Below the pieces are notes generated by a model. The model did no database searches and was not told the DNA's origin. It saw only the letters and a list, made by a program, of their open reading frames with translations. Position numbers and translations under genes: made by a program. From Bacteroidota bacterium (GTDB lineage Bacteria; Bacteroidota; Bacteroidia; Bacteroidales; VadinHA17), in the NCBI GenBank assembly GCA_022711195.1, contig JAKLFN010000117.1:1-6542 (forward strand): a DNA stretch of 6,542 bases, given 5' to 3'. Shown here piece by piece: positions 1 to 5,585 of the stretch (its first letter is position 1; every line of letters begins with the position of its first letter).

Positions 1-345
1 ATACCTGCAGCCATGGTCGACGCCAGCAATGAAGTAGACCTTAAACTTATGTTCTTCAATGCCGATCAGGGAGCCGGAGGAGGCTATGGATATTATACCG
101 ACCATATAAAGGTTAAATATGATGGCCCGGGTGTATGGAAACATGTTACGGTAAACACCAATGCTACCAGGGTGGGTAATGATTCATACATGTATAACAC
201 CTCTGTTCCGGCGGTCAGCAGCAGGAAATTTGCACCAAACAACTGCAGGATCATCACATTAATGTTCCAGAGTGCATACGGAACAGCTGCAGCAGGTGGA
301 GCTATGACAGTCAACCTTGACAATTTTAAATTTGTGATCAACTAA
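1..345 (+). CDS. 3' end of a probable extracellular beta-rich (possibly glycan-binding) protein
   Basis: The reading frame is open from base 1 to the TAA at 343-345 (114 codons), so this is the C-terminal part of a longer gene; the ATG at 13 is probably internal. What can be seen is a Gly-, Asn-, Tyr- and Thr-rich sequence with alternating hydrophobic and polar residues (such as VDLKLMFFNA and DHIKVKY), few charged helices, and a final strand NLDNFKFVIN. This resembles the closing beta-strand of carbohydrate-binding-module-like jelly rolls (compare the frequent ending 'xxDDFxx'). No catalytic motif is visible, and the chain does not end in a recognisable type IX secretion sorting domain. It lies 84 bases before the GH10 xylanase on the same strand, so a role as a surface glycan-binding protein or as the accessory domain of another hydrolase is plausible. 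That role is inferred from context; I do not recognise the family. Confidence 0.65.
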   Translation: MPAAMVDASNEVDLKLMFFNADQGAGGGYGYYTDHIKVKYDGPGVWKHVTVNTNATRVGNDSYMYNTSVPAVSSRKFAPNNCRIITLMFQSAYGTAAAGGAMTVNLDNFKFVIN

Positions 346-353
346 TTTTCAGG

Positions 354-389
354 ATGGTGTCCGTGGTTTTCCACGGACACCATTTATAT
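354..389 (+). terminator. Intrinsic terminator after the first gene
   Basis: A perfect 13-bp inverted repeat (354-366 pairs with 371-383) closes on a TTTT loop (367-370), and G353-T384 could add a wobble pair. It begins 8 bases after the stop codon. The tract that follows is T-rich but interrupted (TTTATATAAT), so termination may be partial. It separates the upstream gene from the xylanase at 430. Confidence 0.75.
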
Positions 390-429
390 AATCTTAGGAT
401 TCTTTTACTGAATTATGCCGGTAAGAACT

Positions 430-1533
430 ATGAAACAATTAATATCTCTTTCGATATTGTTTTTAATTACACTTTTATTTTATTCATGCGACAGGGATGA
501 TCCACCGGCAGTCATTACCCGTCCGTCGAACATTACTGAATACAATCAGGTATCTGAAGGGCTGAAAGATTACTATACTCAGCCTGAATACTTCGATATG
601 GGCGTCGCCATTCCTGCTTCCTTTGTCGATAACACAATAAAGGCCGGCCTTATAAAGAGGCATTTTAACAGCATCACTTCTGAGAATGATATGAAATGGT
701 CTTCGCTTCAGCCTGTTGAGGGTACATTCAATTATACCAATGCTGATAAGATTGTCTCTTTTGCCGTTGAGAATGGTTTAAAAGTCAGGGGTCATTGTCT
801 CATCTGGCATAACCAGTCACCATCATGGATCTTCAGTGATGGAGCCTCTTCAGCATCAAAAGAGCTGGTACTGCAGAGACTGAGGACACATATTACTGCG
901 GTCATGACTCATTTCAAAGGCAAAGTTTATGCCTGGGATGTTGTTAACGAGGCTATTGATGACGGAACTGCCACTTACAGGGCTTCGAAGTGGTATACAA
1001 CCTGCGGAGAGGATTATATTCTTGATGCCTTCAGAGCCGCACGGGCCGCAGATCCGGCAGCCCTGCTAATCTATAATGACTATACAGCAATTGACCCTGT
1101 GAAAAGAGACAAGATCTACAACCTTCTGGTAAAGCTGAAGGAAGAAGACCTGGTTGATGGCGTAGGTCTGCAGGGTCACTGGAACATTAGTTATCCTTCC
1201 AATCCGCTCATAAACGATGCATTCAGCAAATACAGCTCATTGGGTTTGGAAATCCAGATCACTGAGATGGATGTCTCAGTATATACTTCAAATTCAGTCC
1301 CCGAGACTGAATACACAGCTGAGACAGAGGAGCAGCTGGCTATAGCTTATGGAAGGTTTTTCATTTCATTCCGTCTTTTCCGTGACCCGATAACCAGTGT
1401 AACTTTCTGGGGACTGGCCGATGATCGTACCTGGCTCGATAATTTCCCGGTTACCGGGAGGAAGAACTATCCTTTGTTGTTTGATACAAACCTTAATCCA
1501 AAGAAGGCATATTTCGAAATTATTGATTTTTAA
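430..1533 (+). CDS. GH10 endo-beta-1,4-xylanase, surface lipoprotein
   Basis: This is a glycoside hydrolase family 10 enzyme (retaining), which cuts internal beta-1,4 bonds of xylan. From the ATG at 430 it has 367 residues. A lipoprotein signal (MKQLISLSI..LLFYSC) puts the lipidated cysteine at residue 20, followed by DRDD, an acidic stretch like the Bacteroidota surface-export signal. The GH10 barrel fills about residues 55-367 with no binding module. Visible landmarks are TSENDMKW (83-90), the WHNQ motif (126-129), WDVVNE with acid/base Glu174, GLQGHW (246-251), ITEMD with nucleophile Glu279, and FWG (326-328) with Trp335 in the last loop. Both catalytic glutamates and the usual subsite residues are present, so it should be active. 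An in-frame ATG at 415 would add five residues (MPVRT); neither start has a convincing ribosome-binding site, and 430 was chosen because it gives the standard short lipoprotein n-region. It is flanked by terminators on both sides, so it probably forms its own transcript. Confidence 0.95.
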   Translation: MKQLISLSILFLITLLFYSCDRDDPPAVITRPSNITEYNQVSEGLKDYYTQPEYFDMGVAIPASFVDNTIKAGLIKRHFNSITSENDMKWSSLQPVEGTFNYTNADKIVSFAVENGLKVRGHCLIWHNQSPSWIFSDGASSASKELVLQRLRTHITAVMTHFKGKVYAWDVVNEAIDDGTATYRASKWYTTCGEDYILDAFRAARAADPAALLIYNDYTAIDPVKRDKIYNLLVKLKEEDLVDGVGLQGHWNISYPSNPLINDAFSKYSSLGLEIQITEMDVSVYTSNSVPETEYTAETEEQLAIAYGRFFISFRLFRDPITSVTFWGLADDRTWLDNFPVTGRKNYPLLFDTNLNPKKAYFEIIDF

Positions 1534-1591
1534 TCCACGTTCATTTTATCTTGCTCATTTCCTGAGGTGTGGATTTAGGTTAGGTGATACT

Positions 1592-1630
1592 GAGGTCTTC
1601 CGGTTCCGGGGGACCTTGGTTTTTTTATTT
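1592..1630 (+). terminator. Intrinsic terminator after the xylanase
   Basis: A stem of 11 pairs (1592-1602 with 1607-1617, including G-T wobbles at 1592/1617, 1598/1611 and 1599/1610) closes on the tetraloop GTTC (1603-1606). After GG (1618-1619) comes a run of seven T (1620-1626) and then ATTT. This is a classic rho-independent layout, placed 58 bases after the xylanase stop codon and just before the promoter candidate of the next operon. Confidence 0.75.
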
Positions 1631-1639
1631 ATTTTAACC

Positions 1640-1668
1640 TTTGAATCTGAAATTTCCCGGTATATTTA
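1640..1668 (+). promoter_or_regulatory. Candidate Bacteroidota-type promoter for the corrinoid/one-carbon operon
   Basis: TTTG at 1640-1643 is followed after 17 bases by TATATTTA at 1661-1668, which matches the Bacteroidota -7 element TAnnTTTG at every defined base except the last. Spacing in this phylum is loose (about 17-23), so the pair is acceptable. It would start transcription near 1675, about 30 bases before the ATG at 1707, and it lies directly after a terminator, where a promoter is needed. I see no recognisable cobalamin or SAM riboswitch in the 173-base gap, and the predicted leader is too short for one. The assignment rests on motif and position only. Confidence 0.45.
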
Positions 1669-1706
1669 CAATCGGTTGAAATTTTATTAATTAAAAGCAA
1701 TCCAAG

Positions 1707-2369
1707 ATGAGCGAGATACTTCAGCAGCTTTCACATTGTGTCGAGTTTGGGAAAATAGACAAAGCCTCTCCCTATCCACCCGACCTTAAAGGCCAGGAGG
1801 GAGCAGACGAACTGACGAAAAGGGCAATAGAAGAAGGGATAAAGCCGGGAGTGATCCTGGAGCAGGCATTAATTCCTGCCATGGCCCTGGTCGGTGACAA
1901 ATTCAGCAAGAAGTTAATTTATGTGCCGCAGATGCTGATGGCAGCCAAAGCCATGAGCAGCTCAATGAAACACATTAAGCCTTTCTTTCAGTCGGGAGAA
2001 ACAAAACGGAAAGGCAAATTTATTATCGGAACCGTGGCAGGCGATCTTCACGATATCGGCAAAAACCTTGTGGCGATGATGATTGAAGGAGCCGGCTGGG
2101 AAATAATCGATCTCGGGGTGGATGTCAATAGTGAGAAATTCCTGAAAGCAATGAATGATAATCCCGGAGCCGTAGTAGGGTTGTCAGCCCTGCTGACAAC
2201 AACAATGGAGAACATGAAAAAGACTGTTGAGGTCATCCGTGGAAATTACAGCGGATCAAATATCCTTGTAGGCGGCGCCCCCGTAACAATGGATTACTGT
2301 AAAAACATAAACGCAGATTTTTATTCCCCTGATCCGCAGGGCGCTGTAAACTATTTGAATCAGCTTTAG
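1707..2369 (+). CDS. Corrinoid (cobalamin-binding) methyl-carrier protein, MtaC/MttC/MetH-B12-domain type
   Basis: This 220-residue cytoplasmic protein carries a cobalamin cofactor that is alternately methylated and demethylated by partner methyltransferases. Residues about 1-95 form the helical cap domain, with the family pattern of an amphipathic start, GIKPGVILEQALIPAM (44-59), VGDKFSKK (62-69) and YVPQMLMAAKAM (72-83). Residues about 103-220 form the Rossmann-like B12 domain: the signature DLHDIGKN (113-120) with His115 as the expected lower cobalt ligand, SALLTTTM (160-167), the GGAPV loop (189-193) that holds the nucleotide tail, and the usual ending ADFYSPDPQGAV (203-214). The length is normal for stand-alone corrinoid carriers (about 210-220). 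The following pterin-binding gene begins two bases after its stop, indicating translational coupling. The family includes carriers for methanol, methylamines, methoxyaromatics and methyl-THF; the neighbours favour methyl-THF. The substrate cannot be read from this protein alone. Confidence 0.93.
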   Translation: MSEILQQLSHCVEFGKIDKASPYPPDLKGQEGADELTKRAIEEGIKPGVILEQALIPAMALVGDKFSKKLIYVPQMLMAAKAMSSSMKHIKPFFQSGETKRKGKFIIGTVAGDLHDIGKNLVAMMIEGAGWEIIDLGVDVNSEKFLKAMNDNPGAVVGLSALLTTTMENMKKTVEVIRGNYSGSNILVGGAPVTMDYCKNINADFYSPDPQGAVNYLNQL

Positions 2370-2371
2370 AT

Positions 2372-3217
2372 ATGCAAACAATACTAAAAGGTAAAACAAC
2401 AGAAGTCATTATCGATACTGAAGGCCCTGTTGTAATCATTGGTGAAAGCATTAATCCCACGAGGAGAAAAAAGCTTGTGACCACTCTCCAGGCTAATGAT
2501 TTCAGCTACGTCCTCGAAATTGCAGAGAGCCAGATAAAGGCAGGGGCAGATGTTCTCGATGTTAATGTCGGCTTTCCCGGCGTCGACGATGTTAAGCTTC
2601 TCCCTGAAACTGTAAAAGTGCTCCAGGAACATTTTGATATCCCTCTCTGCCTCGATTCACCCAATCCGCATGCCATTGAGGCTGCATTAAAGGCGGCTGT
2701 GGGTAAGTGCCTCATAAACTCTGTTAACGGTGAAGAGAAATCCCTGAGCGCGCTTTTGCCGGTGGCCAGAGAATATGGGGCCGCCATCATTGGTCTGTGT
2801 ATGGATGATGACGGAATTACACACGAACCTGACAGGAGGCTTACAATAGCAGAAAAGATTATAAACAGGGCTTTGAGCATAGGGATCAATGCTGAAGATG
2901 TTGTGATCGATCCTTTGGCAATGGCTGTCAGCGCCGATCCCAATGCATGCCTGGTGACGCTCGAAACCATCAGGCTGGTTCATGAAAAGCTCGGAAACAA
3001 TATCACACAGGGGGCGAGCAATATATCCTTCGGTCTGCCTGACCGTGAATCGCTGAACGCCGCTTTTATGGCTCTTGCAATATATCGCGGACTGACCTGT
3101 CCCATAGCTAATCCCGAGAAGGTGACAGCAGCAGTAAGAGCTGCCGACCTGGTACTTGGCAGAGATGCATTTGCGGTAAGATTTGTGGAGTATTACCAGA
3201 GCAGGCTGCCGCAGTAG
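2372..3217 (+). CDS. Methyltetrahydrofolate:corrinoid methyltransferase-type pterin-binding protein
   Basis: This 281-residue TIM-barrel protein of the dihydropteroate synthase/MeTr superfamily (AcsE, MtvA and the folate domain of MetH) transfers the methyl group between 5-methyl-THF and a corrinoid protein. Visible motifs in order are IGESINPT (23-30), ADVLDVNVG (59-67), LCLDSPNP (92-99), INSVNGEEK (115-123), CMDDDGI (143-149), VIDPL (178-182) and GASNISFGLPDR (214-225). Asp63, Asp95, Asp180 and Asn217 sit where the pterin-contacting residues of the family are expected. The length suits a single-domain MeTr (about 260-280), so no homocysteine or B12 domain is fused. Its start codon follows the corrinoid gene by two bases, and the MetVF gene follows after 29 bases with an AAGGAT ribosome-binding site. 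The first motif is slightly unusual: Ser26 where Arg, Asn or Lys is more common, and Arg31 where Gly is usual. The direction of transfer is inferred from the operon. Confidence 0.92.
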   Translation: MQTILKGKTTEVIIDTEGPVVIIGESINPTRRKKLVTTLQANDFSYVLEIAESQIKAGADVLDVNVGFPGVDDVKLLPETVKVLQEHFDIPLCLDSPNPHAIEAALKAAVGKCLINSVNGEEKSLSALLPVAREYGAAIIGLCMDDDGITHEPDRRLTIAEKIINRALSIGINAEDVVIDPLAMAVSADPNACLVTLETIRLVHEKLGNNITQGASNISFGLPDRESLNAAFMALAIYRGLTCPIANPEKVTAAVRAADLVLGRDAFAVRFVEYYQSRLPQ

Positions 3218-3246
3218 TTGATTCTGAATACGATAAGGATAAGATT

Positions 3247-4707
3247 ATGTCCGCAATAAAACCAGCCAGGCGATGGCAGCCGGCCTTTTATCCATTTAAA
3301 AAGGAAAAATTCTCACGACGATTGCTGGCTAAGGCAGAACTTGCTTTCAAAGGGCCGGTGTTCGGCTGCCGCATGTGTGGGAACTGCCTTCTCCAGGAAA
3401 CAGCATTTATTTGTCCGATGGAATGTCCTAAGGGACTCCGTAACGGCCCATGCGGAGGGGTGACTCCTGAAAGAAATTGTTATGTCGACGAGACAAGAAA
3501 ATGTATCTGGTATGCAATATATGACCGCTCATTTAAGACAGGCCGGCAGGAAAAGCTTATGGAAATTCTCCCCCCGCTCGACTGGAGCAGAACAGGTACT
3601 GAAACCTGGGGCGACGTTGTCCGGCATATTCGGAAAACAGGCACAGGAACATTTCTGAAGGGGATACTCTCGAAAGACAAAGAAAAGCACAATAAGGCCT
3701 GGGACTCTGTTTTCAGAACGATCCGCCAGCCTGAGTGGTGGAAGGGTGATTCGGAATATCACCAGACACCTGCGCATGAACCTTTTTCTGAACTTGAAAA
3801 GAAACTGCGCAGCGGGGAATTTGTGGTTGCAACGGAGGTGACTCCTCCGCTGAGCGCAAATTCATTAAAGCTTATCAGGGATATTGAACTCGTCAAGCCT
3901 TTTGTTACAGCAATAAATTTTACCGATTCATCATCGGCAAATCCGAAAATGTCAAGCATTGCCTGTTGCAAGATCGCCCATGACCTTAATGCTGAACCGG
4001 TTCTCCAGATAGCAGCTCGTGATTCAACGAGGACTTCATTGCAATCAACAATAATCGGGATCAACAGTCTGGGTATCAGGAATGTACTTTGCATTACGGG
4101 CGACAATCCCATTGTGGGTCCATCTCCATCGGCATCGATGAACTTTGTCGATCTCGATTCAGTGCAGATGCTTTGGGTGATAAGGCGTATGCGTGATGAG
4201 GGTATCTATCTCGACGGAAGGAAAATAAAAAATCCTCCGAAGCTGTTCCTGGGAGCAGCCACTTCGCCTTTTGCGGCAGAACCTCGGATGCAGGCTCTCC
4301 GCGACCATAAGAAAATAAATGCAGGTGCCCAGTTCTTCCAGACAAACCTCATATTCGAACCGGAAAAACTCGACAGCTGGCTCGAAGAGCTTGATAAAAG
4401 AAATGTTCTCGACAAAGTGTATATCCTTGCAGGCGTGGCTCCTCTTAAGAATCTGAAAGTGGCACAGTACCTGCATACAAAGGTGCCAGGGGTCTTCCTG
4501 CCGGCAAAAATCCTGAAACGCATGGAAAAAGCAGGTGATGGTGCATCCGAAGAGGGAATACAGATAGCCCTGGAAATTATTGAGTCGATAAAGAACAAAA
4601 CTGGTATAAACGGGATACACCTTATGACTATGGGATGGGAGGAAATGGTCGAGAGAATAATAACCGATGCCGGGCTTAATAATAATGTTGCCGGCACCGA
4701 TTTGTAA
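3247..4707 (+). CDS. metF: MetV-MetF fusion: methylenetetrahydrofolate reductase with N-terminal cysteine-rich domain
   Basis: This protein of 486 residues has two parts. Residues about 20-110 are a MetV-like domain (the family often mislabelled 'methylenetetrahydrofolate reductase C-terminal'), with eight cysteines: GCRMCGNC (Cys41, 44, 47), CPMEC (56, 60), PCGG (69), and Cys78 and Cys86; it is expected to hold an iron-sulfur cluster or zinc. A charged linker (about 110-180) leads to the MetF flavoprotein barrel (about 181-480): ATEVTPP with the likely catalytic Glu197, the strand INFTDSSSANP (223-233), LCITGDNP with Asp286 near the flavin, GAQFFQTNLIF with Gln365 at the folate site, and PGVFLPAKILKRM (414-426). 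It should reduce 5,10-methylene-THF to 5-methyl-THF, the substrate of the preceding gene's product. MetV-linked MetF is typical of anaerobes and acetogens, where the electron donor may differ from NADH. AAGGAT at 3235-3240 is a good ribosome-binding site for this start. The electron partner is not identified. Confidence 0.92.
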   Translation: MSAIKPARRWQPAFYPFKKEKFSRRLLAKAELAFKGPVFGCRMCGNCLLQETAFICPMECPKGLRNGPCGGVTPERNCYVDETRKCIWYAIYDRSFKTGRQEKLMEILPPLDWSRTGTETWGDVVRHIRKTGTGTFLKGILSKDKEKHNKAWDSVFRTIRQPEWWKGDSEYHQTPAHEPFSELEKKLRSGEFVVATEVTPPLSANSLKLIRDIELVKPFVTAINFTDSSSANPKMSSIACCKIAHDLNAEPVLQIAARDSTRTSLQSTIIGINSLGIRNVLCITGDNPIVGPSPSASMNFVDLDSVQMLWVIRRMRDEGIYLDGRKIKNPPKLFLGAATSPFAAEPRMQALRDHKKINAGAQFFQTNLIFEPEKLDSWLEELDKRNVLDKVYILAGVAPLKNLKVAQYLHTKVPGVFLPAKILKRMEKAGDGASEEGIQIALEIIESIKNKTGINGIHLMTMGWEEMVERIITDAGLNNNVAGTDL

Positions 4708-4767
4708 CAGGTTCTATTTCATAAATGTACTGATTACACTTATACTCACATCAGCTATATTTTAAAA

Positions 4768-5457
4768 ATGAAACATACGACCTTTCAATTCGAATTCAGA
4801 GATCTGCAGCTTAACGTCGATCAGATTGAAAGGATCATGGGCTACCCGGAAGGAGAATCACATGAGACTATTCGTAGTTTTATTGAAGATGCTCTGGAAA
4901 AAGCAGCAGAGGTATGTGAGCTTAAAGCAGAATTTGTTGTGTATGAGGAAATTCTTCCTGATGAAAAGGATAAAACCATAACCATCGATAATACTCTCCT
5001 TTCGATAGGTAAAATCATTTTCGGACAAATAAGAAAGGCTGATTCGGCAGCACTATTCAGATGTACCGCCGGAGCCGGGATAGGAGAGATAAGCAGGAAT
5101 GCCATGAAGAACGGCGATCCTTTTGAAGGTTACCTGTACGATGTCATAGGCAGCGAAGTTGTGGAATCAGTGGCAGAGCTGATGCAGAACGAACTGGAAA
5201 AGCAGGCTGAAGAATCGCAAAAACATATCACAAACCGTTTCAGCCCGGGCTATTGCGGATGGAATGTCAGTGAGCAGCACAAGCTTTTCAGTCTTATGCC
5301 GGCGAATTATTGCGGCATAGTGCTGACCGGTTCTGCCCTGATGCAGCCTATAAAATCGGTGAGCGGTATTATTGGTATTGGCCAAACTGTAAAGAGAATG
5401 CCCTATACCTGCAAGATTTGCGATATGAAAGATTGTATCTACAGAAAACGGCAGTAG
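4768..5457 (+). CDS. Stand-alone MetH-type cobalamin reactivation (SAM-binding) domain protein
   Basis: This 229-residue protein resembles the C-terminal activation domain of B12-dependent methionine synthase, which rescues inactive cob(II)alamin by reductive methylation with SAM and an electron from flavodoxin or a similar donor. The signature is RFSPGY (157-162), equivalent to the RxxPGY SAM-binding motif of MetH, followed by EQHKLFSLMPA (169-179) and the block PIKSVSGIIGIG (194-205). The N-terminal part (FEFRDLQLNVDQIERIMGY, 8-26) is the short beta-helix lead-in common in free-standing versions. The C-terminus adds a CX2CX4C motif (Cys215, 218, 223), absent from classical MetH, which could bind metal or a cluster. 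No Shine-Dalgarno sequence is visible, and the gap to MetVF is 60 bases without a terminator, so it is probably the last gene of the operon. It implies that the neighbouring corrinoid protein is serviced by SAM, as in methionine synthase, and not by the ferredoxin-like ATP-dependent activators of O-demethylases. Confidence 0.88.
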   Translation: MKHTTFQFEFRDLQLNVDQIERIMGYPEGESHETIRSFIEDALEKAAEVCELKAEFVVYEEILPDEKDKTITIDNTLLSIGKIIFGQIRKADSAALFRCTAGAGIGEISRNAMKNGDPFEGYLYDVIGSEVVESVAELMQNELEKQAEESQKHITNRFSPGYCGWNVSEQHKLFSLMPANYCGIVLTGSALMQPIKSVSGIIGIGQTVKRMPYTCKICDMKDCIYRKRQ

Positions 5458-5458
5458 T

Positions 5459-5545
5459 GGTGCAATGGTACAATTCCGCCTTCGCTTAGGCTTCGGCGGA
5501 CGAAGGGTACGATGGTACGATGGTACGATGGTACGACGGTGAAAT
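5459..5545 (+). repeat. Degenerate 8-bp tandem repeat (GGTRCRAT) in the spacer before the GH3 gene
   Basis: Units of eight bases follow one another: GGTGCAAT (5459), GGTACAAT (5467), then a 31-base interruption (5475-5505), then GGTACGAT three times (5506, 5514, 5522), GGTACGAC (5530) and the decayed GGTGAAAT (5538). The array starts one base after the stop codon of the activation-domain gene and ends 40 bases before the GH3 start, so it fills most of the 128-base spacer. On the reverse strand it reads as a VPSYHRT-like peptide, a kind of low-complexity 'protein' I recall as a frequent miscall in Bacteroidota genomes. It is probably a dispersed intergenic repeat; no function is visible. Confidence 0.8.
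5475..5505. repeat. Palindromic element inserted in the 8-bp array
   Basis: The 31 bases are built of two complementary word pairs: TCCGC (5475-5479) with GCGGA (5496-5500), and CTTCG (5480-5484 and again 5491-5495) with CGAAG (5501-5505). They allow either a six-pair outer stem (5475-5480 with 5495-5500) or a five-pair hairpin 5491-5495/5501-5505 with loop GCGGA. No T-run follows, so it does not look like an intrinsic terminator. Its boundaries fall exactly between two 8-bp units, which suggests insertion or recruitment of a REP-like mobile palindrome. Confidence 0.6.
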
Positions 5546-5585
5546 GGCAAACAGTAAAATTGAAGAAGAAATATTTTTAATTATT

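Noticed and set aside
317..350. TTG (317-319) and TAATTTTC (343-350) as a promoter for the xylanase
   Set aside because: The spacing is at the limit (23), the match is incomplete, and the transcript would run straight into the terminator hairpin at 354-383.
1421..1690. Open frame of 89 codons on the + strand overlapping the xylanase end
   Set aside because: It is out of frame with the GH10 gene over its first part and then runs through the terminator and promoter region; its composition is not protein-like and it has no start signal.
1534..1706. Possible cobalamin or SAM riboswitch ahead of the corrinoid operon
   Set aside because: Only the terminator hairpin, a promoter candidate and a weak 7-bp inverted repeat (1532-1538/1569-1575) are present; no conserved riboswitch core is visible and the predicted leader is about 30 bases.
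4206..4697. Antisense open frame of 163 codons within metVF, and others of up to about 150 codons opposite the methyltransferase-type gene
   Set aside because: They lie fully opposite well-conserved coding sequence, show no recognisable domain, and are Ser- and Arg-rich as expected of shadow frames.
4756..4763. TATATTTT as an internal promoter for the activation-domain gene
   Set aside because: It is four bases from the start codon and has no convincing upstream partner element.
5475..5500. Palindrome as an intrinsic terminator of the corrinoid operon
   Set aside because: No T-run follows the stem; the sequence continues into GGTACGAT repeats.
5167..5550. Antisense open frame starting in the 8-bp repeats (VPSYHRT-like start)
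   Set aside because: Its beginning is translated repeat and the rest is opposite the activation-domain gene; a typical miscall.
5572..5579. TATTTTTA as a -7 promoter element for the GH3 gene
   Set aside because: It lies seven bases before the ATG, leaving no leader, and there is no TTTG at a suitable distance upstream.
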